Source of the DNA: Clostridiales bacterium
GTDB taxonomy: Bacteria > Bacillota > Clostridia > Lachnospirales > Lachnospiraceae
Reading direction: 5' to 3'
DNA: 64,000 nucleotides
Assembly: GCA_021203365.1 (NCBI GenBank)
Contig: JAJQBI010000069.1
Coordinates: forward strand, 33,101 to 97,100
How positions within the stretch are numbered: position 1 is the first letter of the stretch; the number at the start of each line of letters is the position of its first letter. The position numbers were made by a program, and so were the translations under genes. Shown here in pieces: positions 25,048-33,094 of this stretch. Under the pieces are notes generated by a model. That model searched no databases, was not told where the DNA came from, and saw only the letters and a list, made by a program, of their open reading frames with translations.

Positions 25048-25078
25048 AAAAAACCTCAAAGGTAGCTCCTTTAAGGTT
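25048..25078 (-). terminator. Terminator or attenuator between fakA and recG
   Basis: AACCT-AAAGG pairs with CCTTT-AGGTT (one mismatch) around a five-base loop, with A/T runs on both flanks. On the minus strand the T-run ends just before the recG ribosome site, so it would end most readthrough from fakA. Confidence 0.6.
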
Positions 25079-25122
25079 TTTAACAAAAACTGCAGCCGCC
25101 GGAAAAAGGATGTCCCCTCCGG

Positions 25123-26823
25123 TTACTCCACAGAAATTACATAGTAATAGATAGGCTGGCCGCCTGCGTTCAGTTCCACCTCCAGATCCGGGTAGGCCTT
25201 CTCCAGGGTGTCACACAGAGACTGTGCCTCCTCATCCTCCACATCCGCTCCGGAATAAATGCTGATAATCTCTGAATCCTCGTCCACCATGGCAGCTGTG
25301 GTGTCAATGGCCACCTGGGTGCGGCTTCCTCCCACTGCGAGAATTCCATCGTCCCCGATGCCCATAATATCTCCCTGGTGAATCTCCCGGTCGTCGATCC
25401 GGGTATCCCGCACCGCGTAGGTGATCTGCCCGGTGCGAACTCCGGCCATAGCCTCTGTCATGGACTCGACGTTCTCCTCCACGCTCTTCTCCGGCACAAA
25501 GCTGATCATGGCGGAGATGCCCTGAGGCACTGTCCGGGTGGGAATCACCACGATGTTCTTATCCTTCGTCAGATCCCTGGCCTGATTGGCGGCCAGAATG
25601 ATATTCTTGTTGTTGGGGAAAATATAAATGGTCTTCGCGTGTATCCTTCCGATGGCGTTGAGCATATCCTCGGTACTGGGATTCATGGTCTGCCCGCCTT
25701 CAATCAGATAATCCACACCCAGATCAAGGAAAATCTCCTTCAGGCCTTCCCCGGTGGAAACAGCCATAAACCCATATTCCTTCAGAGGCTCCGATTCCTT
25801 CCCGGCGTCCCCGCGGGCGGCTTCCGCTTCCGCCTGCTCTCTGGCGATCCGTTCCGCGTCACGGATCAGCTTCTCCTGATGTTCCTCCCGCATGTTATCA
25901 ATCTTCATGCGGGAAAGAGGACCATAGGTCATGGCCTTCTCAAATACCTGGCCGGGATGATTGGTATGCACATGGACCTTCACAATCTCCTCATCTGCCA
26001 CCAGAACAATGGAATCTCCCAGAGAGTTCAGAAATTCCTTAAATTTCCCCAGTTCTTCTTTCTCCATGGGGCGTTCCGGCATAAGAATAAATTCCGTACA
26101 GTAACCGAAACGGATCTCCTCTTCCGACGCCTCAGGCGCGGCCTCTCTTTTCGGAGCGGTCTCATCCTCCCGATCCGCAGAACAGGAGGAATAATCCGGC
26201 TCTCTGCCAAGGAAGCTGTCTAAAGCTCCCCGCAGCACCTCCACAAGTCCCTGCCCTCCGGAATCCACAACCCCGGCCTCCTTCAGAACCGGAAGCATGT
26301 CCGGAGTCCTTTCCAGGGTTTCCTGGGCACAGGCAAAAATCTCCTCAAAAAATTCCTGAAGGTCCTCACATTCCTCCGCAAGCTCCGCCGCTCTGTCCGA
26401 CGCAGCCCGGGCCACTGTGAGGATCGTCCCTTCCTTCGGCTTCATGACAGCCTTATAAGCCGTCTCCACGCCCCTCTCCATAGCTGCGGCGACAGCCACG
26501 GCATCCAGTGTCTCCAGCTTCTTCACACTCTTGGTAAAACCGCGGAGAATCTGAGACAGAATCACACCGGAATTTCCCCTGGCACCCCGCAGGGAACCGG
26601 AGGAAATAGCCTTCGCCAGGGTTTCCATATTCAGATCTGTCAGCGCCTCCACCTCCGAAGCGGCGGACATAATGGTAAGGGTCATATTCGTCCCCGTATC
26701 CCCGTCCGGGACAGGAAATACGTTCAGCTCATTGATCCATTCCTTCTTCGCCTCCAGGTTCCTGGCACCAGCCAGAAACATTCTGGAAAGTGTTCCGGCA
26801 TCTATGGTAGTCCTACTCACCAC
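25123..26823 (-). CDS. fakA: DAK2/DegV-type fatty acid kinase catalytic protein (FakA/YloV)
   Basis: A 566-residue protein of the YloV/FakA family, which phosphorylates fatty acids bound to FakB for phospholipid synthesis. The N-terminal DAK2 kinase domain shows ELNVFPVPDGDTGTNM, SLRGARGNSGVILSQ and GVVDSGGQGL. An acidic linker (about 215-235) leads to the second domain, which includes TVPQGISAM. Start is GTG at 26823, six bases behind GGGAGG. It follows the Asp23-family gene, the usual Firmicutes pair. Confidence 0.93.
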   Translation of the reverse strand: MVSRTTIDAGTLSRMFLAGARNLEAKKEWINELNVFPVPDGDTGTNMTLTIMSAASEVEALTDLNMETLAKAISSGSLRGARGNSGVILSQILRGFTKSVKKLETLDAVAVAAAMERGVETAYKAVMKPKEGTILTVARAASDRAAELAEECEDLQEFFEEIFACAQETLERTPDMLPVLKEAGVVDSGGQGLVEVLRGALDSFLGREPDYSSCSADREDETAPKREAAPEASEEEIRFGYCTEFILMPERPMEKEELGKFKEFLNSLGDSIVLVADEEIVKVHVHTNHPGQVFEKAMTYGPLSRMKIDNMREEHQEKLIRDAERIAREQAEAEAARGDAGKESEPLKEYGFMAVSTGEGLKEIFLDLGVDYLIEGGQTMNPSTEDMLNAIGRIHAKTIYIFPNNKNIILAANQARDLTKDKNIVVIPTRTVPQGISAMISFVPEKSVEENVESMTEAMAGVRTGQITYAVRDTRIDDREIHQGDIMGIGDDGILAVGGSRTQVAIDTTAAMVDEDSEIISIYSGADVEDEEAQSLCDTLEKAYPDLEVELNAGGQPIYYYVISVE

Positions 26824-26842
26824 AAAGTTCCTCCCTCTAATC

Positions 26843-27202
26843 CTAATCTATGGGCCGCACGCCTTCGATCATAATATTGATCTTCTCGATCTCCAGTCCC
26901 GTGAAGGCTTCGACCTTATACTTGACATTGTTGACAAGATTATCGGCAATGGTGCCCATATTCACGCCATATGCCACAATAACATGGAAATTCAGCCGGA
27001 TCCTGTTGTCATCTGTAATCTTCACGCTGATGCCGTGTCGAAGACTGTCTCTGCGGAGAAGCTTAACCAGGCCATCCTTCATGCTGACGGCCGCCATGCC
27101 CACGATCCCGAAACATTCCACGGCGACGCTTCCCGCATACGTGGAAATCACATCCGTATCGATCACGATCTGGCCCAGGCCGGAATCTACGCGTCCATTC
27201 AT
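26843..27202 (-). CDS. Asp23/Gls24-family protein (YloU type)
   Basis: A 119-residue member of the alkaline-shock Asp23 family. The pattern GQIVIDTDVISTYAGSVAVECFGIVGMA and VIVAYGVNMGTIADNLVNNVK is characteristic. In Firmicutes the short YloU form is cotranscribed with the FakA homologue, as here. I start at 27202, seven bases after GGGAGGT; a longer frame to 27217 would contain the site. Function may concern envelope stress. Confidence 0.92.
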   Translation of the reverse strand: MNGRVDSGLGQIVIDTDVISTYAGSVAVECFGIVGMAAVSMKDGLVKLLRRDSLRHGISVKITDDNRIRLNFHVIVAYGVNMGTIADNLVNNVKYKVEAFTGLEIEKINIMIEGVRPID

Positions 27203-27252
27203 AAGGTTACCTCCCATGCGTTCTATTTGCGATTTTACACTCGCGTATCAGT

Positions 27253-27281
27253 ATTATAACCTTTTTCCCCTGAAAAAGAAA
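27253..27281 (-). promoter_or_regulatory. Promoter of the Asp23-fakA operon
   Basis: Minus strand TATAAT (27253-27258) with a poor -35, TTTCTT, 17 bp away. It faces away from the rpmB promoter about 30 bp further on. Confidence 0.55.
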
Positions 27282-27311
27282 TATTTAATTTTATTATTTT
27301 CATTTTTTTAC

Positions 27312-27340
27312 TTGCAAAAGGACATTCCATCTGTTAAAAT
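27312..27340 (+). promoter_or_regulatory. Promoter of rpmB
   Basis: TTGCAA and TAAAAT spaced by 17 bp, about 30 bp before the start codon of ribosomal protein L28. Confidence 0.75.
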
Positions 27341-27370
27341 AGAATCCGTTGATAAAAGGAGGTGCTATTC

Positions 27371-27556
27371 ATGGCTAAGTGCGCAATCTGCGAAAAAGGT
27401 GCTCATTTCGGAAATAATGTGAGTCATTCCCATAGAAGATCCAACCGGATGTGGAAATCAAATGTGAAGTCCGTCAGAGTAAAGACACCCGAGGGAAACA
27501 GAAAAATGTATGTATGTACCTCATGTCTGAGATCCGGCAAGGTAGAAAGAGCCTGA
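27371..27556 (+). CDS. rpmB: Ribosomal protein L28
   Basis: A 61-residue protein of the large ribosomal subunit. Starts MAKCAICEKGAHFGNNVSHS and keeps two CxxC pairs (CAIC and CTSC), i.e. the zinc-binding form. AAAAGGAGG lies eight bases before the ATG at 27371; an ATG 9 bp earlier overlaps the site. Monocistronic with its own promoter and strong terminator, as in other Firmicutes. Confidence 0.98.
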   Translation: MAKCAICEKGAHFGNNVSHSHRRSNRMWKSNVKSVRVKTPEGNRKMYVCTSCLRSGKVERA

Positions 27557-27577
27557 TTTTTAAGTGCATAATTTTTC

Positions 27578-27613
27578 AAACCCCCGCAGTTCACGTGCGG
27601 GGGTTTGTTTTTT
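27578..27613 (+). terminator. Strong terminator of rpmB
   Basis: AAACCCCCGCA pairs with TGCGGGGGTTT, an 11-bp perfect stem with a 7-base loop, followed by GTTTTTT. Confidence 0.92.
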
Positions 27614-27645
27614 ATGTTCTGTCAGCCGCGGTCCCGGGATCACAT

Positions 27646-27686
27646 GATGTTGGGGGCAAAAGTATTTGACCCCTATGATACCTGAG
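27646..27686 (-). repeat. Dispersed hairpin repeat, copy 2
   Basis: Reads on the minus strand CTCAGGTATCATAG, then GGGGTCAAA, TACT, TTTGCCCC and ends CAACATC. The stem has one mismatch. About 33 of 41 positions match copy 4. It lies between the rpmB terminator and the end of the small membrane-protein gene. Confidence 0.7.
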
Positions 27687-27692
27687 TAGTCC

Positions 27693-27830
27693 TCATCTGC
27701 AGAAAAGATGGTATCCGCACAGAAGGCAGACCACACACATGAGGTTGACCCATACGCTCTCCGTAAGGGCAATCCCGATCACCATGCCAACCCCGATAAA
27801 AAACAGAATCAGCCCGAACAGCCTTCCCAT
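27693..27830 (-). CDS. Small membrane protein of 45 residues
   Basis: A short frame, 45 residues, MGRLFGLILFFIGVGMVI and on to HLFCR. It is mostly hydrophobic with two membrane segments (about 4-21 and 29-42) separated by ALTESVW. The ATG follows GGAGG with a nine-base spacer (GGAGGCGGACAAAG), and the gene lies about 70 bp behind gerW on the same strand. Good ribosome site, no overlap and a clear membrane pattern support it as real. Function is unknown. Confidence 0.7.
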   Translation of the reverse strand: MGRLFGLILFFIGVGMVIGIALTESVWVNLMCVVCLLCGYHLFCR

Positions 27831-27899
27831 CTTTGTCCGCCTCCATCTTTATGGCTTACTGTATTATATGCGGAAAGGCTGCGGCTGACCACCGGATGT

Positions 27900-28268
27900 T
27901 TAATCCTCTGTTTCTTTGTCTGCATCATCACCGGACCCGGGCGCAAACCGGTTCACCAGATCCGGTACCATATCCAGAATCTTTGTCATTGCATCCTGAT
28001 TCTTCACATTCACCAGCTTTGTGGAGCCATTCTGAATCACAAGGATGGCGCTTGGAGTCATCTTTCCCGTCAGACCCCCCGCCCCGTTGTTCTTCTTGTC
28101 TCCCTCGAACGCACCCGCACCAATGCCAAAGGAAACATCCACAAGGGGAAGGATAATGGTATCTCCCACATGAACAGCTTCTCCCACTACGGTTTTCGCG
28201 GAAACAAAGCCGTCCATTCCCTTAAACAGCGAGCTGACGGTTTCCTTTAAATTATTTTCTTTGTCCAT
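27900..28268 (-). CDS. gerW: Spore germination protein GerW/YtfJ
   Basis: A 122-residue GerW-family protein, required in Bacillus for spores to respond to L-alanine. Motifs GDTIILPLVDVSFGIGAGAF and GLTGKMTPSAILVIQNG, plus an acidic C-terminus (GDDADKETED), are as expected. The start at 28268 is eight bases behind AAGGAGG and one base after the DUF2953 stop codon, the ytfI-ytfJ order of Bacillus. Confidence 0.92.
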   Translation of the reverse strand: MDKENNLKETVSSLFKGMDGFVSAKTVVGEAVHVGDTIILPLVDVSFGIGAGAFEGDKKNNGAGGLTGKMTPSAILVIQNGSTKLVNVKNQDAMTKILDMVPDLVNRFAPGSGDDADKETED

Positions 28269-28269
28269 T

Positions 28270-29322
28270 TTAAACCTCCTTACGCTTCCATCTCGCAATG
28301 ACATTTCTCGTATTTTTATTAATCAAAACAGCCAGCGCTGTTTTTACCAGTACCACTCCGTAAATCCTGCCCTTCAGGTGAATTTCGCCCTCCAGCACAT
28401 CTCCCTCATCAAAAACGGGGGTTACGGCCACACAGTTTCTGTGAAGGGGCCAGGACATTCCCAATACCGCAAGAACCGTTCCGGTCACAGAAGGATCATC
28501 ACTTCCAAAAGTAATATTTCCCTGTACCTTTGTGGGAGAAATATGACGCACAAGACCTTTAAGGCTGTCCCACAGAAGGGACAGAAACGCCCGGGTTCCC
28601 GGATGTGTGATAAAGTCCTTCCACCAGCTGACAGTATTTCCGATGTTTTTCAGCCTGGAGGAAATGCTCTCCAACACATGACTGATTTTCTCAGGTATTG
28701 AAAAAATCCACAGGATCAGATTCCAGAGCTTCCGGAGTATCCCCGCAGCCAGCCTGAAGAGCCCGCCAAGCAGGCGAAACAGGAAAAATCCTCCCGAAGA
28801 CTCCGGAGACGCATCTTCGCATTCTTTTGCTCCACCGGTATCCTGCGTTTCTTCACGCTCTCCCACATTCACTGCGTCCGCGGCAGAATCCGTCTCTGCA
28901 TGATCCCCGGGAGACGGTTCACTTTTCCCTGCGTCTTTACATTCTTCCCTGCTGCCGACGTCCTGCATGTCTTCTCGTTCTTTCGCAGTATCCGCAGCCT
29001 CCGGCTCACTTTTTTTCTTTTTTCCGGCTGTACGCTTTCCGAACATACTCTTCCATCGTTCCAGAGGAAGTCCGAAAATCCGGATACAGTTTCCAGGTTT
29101 CCCTTCCCTGAACGCAATCTCAAAAGAGATTCCCCGGAACAGCCAGCTGACCTTCCCGCAGGCCTCCACCCTGTTCAGAGGTGCCTCCCGCGCTTTAGAA
29201 ACAGACGCCTGATAGCGAACCGGACAGAAAAGCAGCAGCAACAGAAGCAACAGCAGTATTCCCAGAAGAATCCCCACAAGGGTCAGTATAATTCTTAGGA
29301 TCAGCCACAAAATATGTAACAT
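28270..29322 (-). CDS. DUF2953 (YtfI-like) membrane protein
   Basis: A 350-residue protein with a long Leu-rich membrane segment (about 5-33), a first conserved block (FCPVRYQ to 90), and the C-terminal DUF2953 part (VQGNITFGSDDPSVTGTVLAVLG). Between them lies an acidic linker of about 75 residues that contains an imperfect repeat: residues 115-131 and 155-171 share EREDMQD/EREETQD and ECKDA/ECEDA. Always near gerW in spore formers, so a sporulation role is likely but unproven. Confidence 0.85.
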   Translation of the reverse strand: MLHILWLILRIILTLVGILLGILLLLLLLLLFCPVRYQASVSKAREAPLNRVEACGKVSWLFRGISFEIAFREGKPGNCIRIFGLPLERWKSMFGKRTAGKKKKSEPEAADTAKEREDMQDVGSREECKDAGKSEPSPGDHAETDSAADAVNVGEREETQDTGGAKECEDASPESSGGFFLFRLLGGLFRLAAGILRKLWNLILWIFSIPEKISHVLESISSRLKNIGNTVSWWKDFITHPGTRAFLSLLWDSLKGLVRHISPTKVQGNITFGSDDPSVTGTVLAVLGMSWPLHRNCVAVTPVFDEGDVLEGEIHLKGRIYGVVLVKTALAVLINKNTRNVIARWKRKEV

Positions 29323-29326
29323 GCGC

Positions 29327-29635
29327 TCACCTGTTCTTCAAATATTCTTCTACATGAAACTCTCCGGTCGCGTGCCAGGTCTCCATCAGAATCTCCTGCG
29401 CCATGGAAACCGCGGTCTCCTTCGAACCCGCCGCACCGATAATCTCGGGACAAACCTCCCGGGCGGCCGGCTGTACCAGAACAGAAGCCGGGAGAATCTC
29501 CATAAGGTTCCCGGGAGTCTCGGAAAGGGTCAGAAGATATACGCCCCGGACCAGCTTCCCCTGCTCAAGCCGCCGGCGGATTTCCGCCATTTTGTCTACA
29601 TCTCTGATGTATAAATCTTTGCTCCACTTTAACAT
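29327..29635 (-). CDS. Conserved protein of unknown function
   Basis: A 102-residue protein I do not recognise. It looks cytosolic, alpha/beta, with MLKWSKDLYIRD at the start and a basic EEYLKNR end. The four-base gap to the DUF2953 gene, whose ribosome site lies over its stop codon, puts it in the same operon as gerW, so a link to sporulation is possible. The ATG follows AGGTGAG at normal distance. Confidence 0.7.
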   Translation of the reverse strand: MLKWSKDLYIRDVDKMAEIRRRLEQGKLVRGVYLLTLSETPGNLMEILPASVLVQPAAREVCPEIIGAAGSKETAVSMAQEILMETWHATGEFHVEEYLKNR

Positions 29636-29704
29636 ATCCGCTCACCTGAGGCAATTCCCGTATGACACAAGGATTCCCGCCTTTTCTGTTTTTATACCGG
29701 AAAT

Positions 29705-30157
29705 TTAATAATACCTTTTTCCTCTCCAGCTCCCGTTATTTCTCATCTCAAGATATTCCTGATAAGCCTGCTCCACAATCTGCTTCTCATTGGCAAAACG
29801 GAGAAGATGGTAGATTTCATGATATTTATAATATCCGGAATCCACGAAATATTCCTCCCTCTGAGGTCTGCTATGATAATTATCAGCCATCATAAGATAC
29901 CAGTGCACATCCTTTGTAACTGTATCCTCCGGAATCGAAAAATTATACTGACTTTTCCCGATATATTTTACAATGGAGGCTCTGACGTCCGCCTCTTCCC
30001 GGACCTCCCGAAGAGCAGTCCTCTCAAAGGTTTCTCCCGGCTCCACCGTTCCCTTTGGCAAAACCCATCCCTCGTAACGGTTCCTGTATGATTTAAAAAG
30101 CGCCAGAATCTTTCCCCGATGAATTACCACGCCGCCACAGCTTGTTGCCTCTATCAT
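29705..30157 (-). CDS. Nudix hydrolase
   Basis: A 150-residue Nudix-family pyrophosphohydrolase. The box is complete: G in GTVEPGETFERTALREVREE, with REVREEADV providing the metal-binding glutamates. Acts on nucleoside diphosphate derivatives; substrate unknown, possibly diadenosine polyphosphates or RNA caps by the short N-terminus (SCGGVVI). It has its own promoter and stands alone between the penicillin-binding protein and the gerW operon. Confidence 0.92.
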   Translation of the reverse strand: MIEATSCGGVVIHRGKILALFKSYRNRYEGWVLPKGTVEPGETFERTALREVREEADVRASIVKYIGKSQYNFSIPEDTVTKDVHWYLMMADNYHSRPQREEYFVDSGYYKYHEIYHLLRFANEKQIVEQAYQEYLEMRNNGSWRGKRYY

Positions 30158-30235
30158 GATGTCGCACTCCCCTTCTGTACTGCGTGTTTTTTCCGGCGAA
30201 CCAGGATTTTTCCAACGTTCACCTTTTCTCGTTTC

Positions 30236-30264
30236 AGTATAACTCTTTTTCTCTGTTCTGGCAA
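30236..30264 (-). promoter_or_regulatory. Promoter of the Nudix gene
   Basis: Minus strand TTGCCA and TATACT with a 17-bp spacer, directly behind the stop codon of the penicillin-binding protein gene. Confidence 0.7.
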
Positions 30265-30279
30265 GAACTCATAAAAAAA

Positions 30280-31800
30280 TCATCCGCTGTAACTGCTGTA
30301 ATACGCGTCAAAAACCGCGGCCGCGATGGGAACGGCCGTCTGGCTTCCCGTACCGCCGCCCTCGGCAATCACAGCCACCACAAGATCCGGGTCGTCCACG
30401 TTGGAATAACCGATAAACCAGGAATGGCTGGAGCCCTGCTCGTCGTACTCAGCAGAGCCGGTTTTCCCGGCCACCGTATAGCCCCGGCCGCTAAGACCGG
30501 TCGCGGTTCCGTATTCCACCACATCCTTCATCAGCTCTCCGAGAACATTCGCCTCATTGGAGGTCATCAGGCGCTTATATACCTCTGCCTCCGTGGTATC
30601 CACCACATCCCCGTCACTGCTCACCACCTGATCGATAAGCGTCGGCTGCATCAGAATGCCGTCATTGGCGATGGCGCAGGTGATCAGCGCCATATGCATG
30701 GGGGACACCAGGGTATCCCCCTGCCCGATGGAGGTCTGCATAAGCAGAGCGGAAGCGGAACTGCTGTCCGCGGAAAATGTGCTGGTCCGGTAAGAGGTCA
30801 GGGGCAGACTCTGGTTAAACAAAAGATCCTCCGCCGTATCCTTCAGGGAATCTCCCCCAAGACTCAGGCCGATTTCTGCGAAAGCACAGTTGCAGGAATA
30901 GGCAAAGGCACTGTAAAGATCCTCCTGGCCGTGCACATTTCCGTTATAGCAGGAAATCGTGTGCTCATCCACTGTAATGCTCCCCTCACAGAGATAGGAA
31001 AAGCCCTCCAGGGAACCATAGGTGCGGAAATAATCCAGCGCCACCACCACCTTAAAGGTGGAGCCGGGAGGATAGGCGCCATTGGTCGCCCGGTTCAGAA
31101 GGCTGCTGTTGTTCTCATCACTGACCAGAGCTGAATACTCCGTGGAAATGGTGTTGGGGTCAAAATCCGGCTTGCTCACCATGGCCAGGATGCGCCCGGT
31201 GGACGGCTCCATCACAACTACCGCACCATTGTAGCTTCCCAAAGCGTTGTAGGCAGCCGACTGCAGAGTTACACTCAAGCTGGACACCACCGTATCTCCC
31301 TGATTCTTATCCCCCTGCAGCTCATTCTGGATCTGCTCCAGGAAAAAGGAGTGAGAGCTTAACAGGGAATAATTCGCCTCGGACTCCAGACCGCTTTTCC
31401 CGTTTGAATCATAGCCCACCACGTGGGCGAACATATTGGAATAGGGGTAAACCCTTGTCTCTGTTCCGTCCTCCGACACACTGGTGGTGGCCAGCACCTC
31501 TCCCTCAGAGGAGACAATATCTCCCCGCACAACCCGGTCCGCAAAGGTATCCTGGCGGGTGTTGTAGGGACTGTTGATAAAGTCCTGGCTGAGCGCCACG
31601 TTATAGTAAATCAGATAGCCGATCAGGCTTACAAATATCAACACAAAAAACACAGAGACAAGAGTGTACTCCCGGTTGCGTGCGCGCCGGCGTCCCGGCC
31701 TTCTTCTCCTGGTTCCGTCCCTTTCAGTACCTTCTTCGGATCTCCTCCTCCGCCCGGAGTCTTCTCCTCGCCTCTCTTCGCTGTCTCTCAATTTCCTCAT
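30280..31800 (-). CDS. Penicillin-binding protein, class B transpeptidase
   Basis: A 506-residue peptidoglycan transpeptidase of the PbpA/MrdA-like type. A very basic cytoplasmic tail (1-44, RRRRPGRRRARNR) precedes the membrane anchor (about 46-66). The transpeptidase motifs are S247-TFK, S302-CN and KTGSAEY. It partners the FtsW/RodA polymerase encoded just upstream. The first 26 codons overlap that gene by 77 bp; no later start would keep the membrane anchor, so the overlap is accepted. RBS GAGAGGACGAGG touches the ATG. Confidence 0.94.
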   Translation of the reverse strand: MRKLRDSEERRGEDSGRRRRSEEGTERDGTRRRRPGRRRARNREYTLVSVFFVLIFVSLIGYLIYYNVALSQDFINSPYNTRQDTFADRVVRGDIVSSEGEVLATTSVSEDGTETRVYPYSNMFAHVVGYDSNGKSGLESEANYSLLSSHSFFLEQIQNELQGDKNQGDTVVSSLSVTLQSAAYNALGSYNGAVVVMEPSTGRILAMVSKPDFDPNTISTEYSALVSDENNSSLLNRATNGAYPPGSTFKVVVALDYFRTYGSLEGFSYLCEGSITVDEHTISCYNGNVHGQEDLYSAFAYSCNCAFAEIGLSLGGDSLKDTAEDLLFNQSLPLTSYRTSTFSADSSSASALLMQTSIGQGDTLVSPMHMALITCAIANDGILMQPTLIDQVVSSDGDVVDTTEAEVYKRLMTSNEANVLGELMKDVVEYGTATGLSGRGYTVAGKTGSAEYDEQGSSHSWFIGYSNVDDPDLVVAVIAEGGGTGSQTAVPIAAAVFDAYYSSYSG

Positions 31801-33088
31801 CCTCGTCCTCTCTCAGAATATAAAGTCCCTGTATGATTGCCAGCATCAAAATGGTACACACCACCGAAGTTCCTCCATAGCTCACCAGCGGAAGGGTAAC
31901 CCCTGTCAGTGGAATAAACTTGGTCACGCCGCCAACCGTGAGGAACACCTGGGTCGCATATTCAGTACCCAGCCCCAGGGCGATCAGCTTATAAAAGGGA
32001 TTCTTAATGCGAATGGCAATATTCACAATCATCAGGAAAAAGCTCATACACACCAGAATCAGACAGATACCGAAAATACCTCCCAGTTCCTCACAGATCG
32101 CGCTGAAAATAAAATCCTGCTTTACAATAGGTATGGACTCCGGCGAACCCTGACACAGACCCATGCCAAACCATCCGCCGGTTCCGATGGCAAAGAGGGA
32201 CTGCACGATCTGGTATCCCTCGTTCTCATACACGGCCATGGGATCCTTCCAGGCCGTCACCCTCTGGCGCACATGGGAGAACAGAAAATAGGCCGCAACG
32301 GCCCCCGCACAGCCGGCTCCCGTGCCAAGGGCCAGGTAGCCCACATTCCGGGTGGCCACATAAATCAGCACCAGGTAAGCCACAAAGAAAATCAGCGCAC
32401 TTCCAAGGTCACTGGAGCACACCAGAATGATCACATGGAGGGCGGAAACCACTGTGGCCACAACTACCTTTCTGAAGGTGACGTCCTTGTAAAGATAGGA
32501 AGCCATAAAAAATATGAAAACAATCTTAATCAGCTCCGAGGGCTGTATCCCAAAAAGGGACAGCTTGGCCCCATAGCTTGTCCTGGCGAAAATCAGCACC
32601 GCCCCCAGCAGCGCGATACCCACCCCGGCGTACAGCCAGGTAAGCCGGTTCAGAAAACGCATCTTCTCAATCAGCACCGGGACGATCAGCGCCACCGCGC
32701 TTCCCCCTGCCGCGATCATCAGCTGACGGGTGGCGTAGGTCAGATCCAGCCTGCACAGCATGATAAAACCAATGCTTAAAAGCATACACATATTATTCAG
32801 CAGCAGGAAGGAGGCCTTTTTGTAAATCATACGGAACAGAATCTGAACCGCCGCAAAATAGGCCATTGTCTCAAGGTAAAAGACAATCACCTGAAAATCC
32901 CAGGTCTGCAGATAAATCACCAGAAACGCAGTAAAATCCATGAAAAAAATCAGAACCAGCTGCTGACCCAGAAGGTCAATCCTCTCCTCGTCGTCATTCC
33001 GGCTCACCACATAGAAACAGTGAAAGGTGTAGACAACCATCAGTGTAAGAATGACGTATTTGGATAATTCCACAATCACATGAATCAT
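31724..33088 (-). CDS. FtsW/RodA/SpoVE-family peptidoglycan glycosyltransferase
   Basis: A 454-residue SEDS polymerase with about ten membrane segments and the conserved LFGIQPSELIKI, SDLGSALIFF and FIPLTGVTLPLVSYGGTS motifs. It polymerises lipid II in elongation, division or spore cortex formation; the choice cannot be made from sequence. It ends in a charged cytoplasmic tail (REDEDEEIERQRREARRRLR), whose DNA also encodes the start of the partner penicillin-binding protein. Confidence 0.94.
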   Translation of the reverse strand: MIHVIVELSKYVILTLMVVYTFHCFYVVSRNDDEERIDLLGQQLVLIFFMDFTAFLVIYLQTWDFQVIVFYLETMAYFAAVQILFRMIYKKASFLLLNNMCMLLSIGFIMLCRLDLTYATRQLMIAAGGSAVALIVPVLIEKMRFLNRLTWLYAGVGIALLGAVLIFARTSYGAKLSLFGIQPSELIKIVFIFFMASYLYKDVTFRKVVVATVVSALHVIILVCSSDLGSALIFFVAYLVLIYVATRNVGYLALGTGAGCAGAVAAYFLFSHVRQRVTAWKDPMAVYENEGYQIVQSLFAIGTGGWFGMGLCQGSPESIPIVKQDFIFSAICEELGGIFGICLILVCMSFFLMIVNIAIRIKNPFYKLIALGLGTEYATQVFLTVGGVTKFIPLTGVTLPLVSYGGTSVVCTILMLAIIQGLYILREDEDEEIERQRREARRRLRAEEEIRRRY

Positions 33089-33094
33089 ATACCC

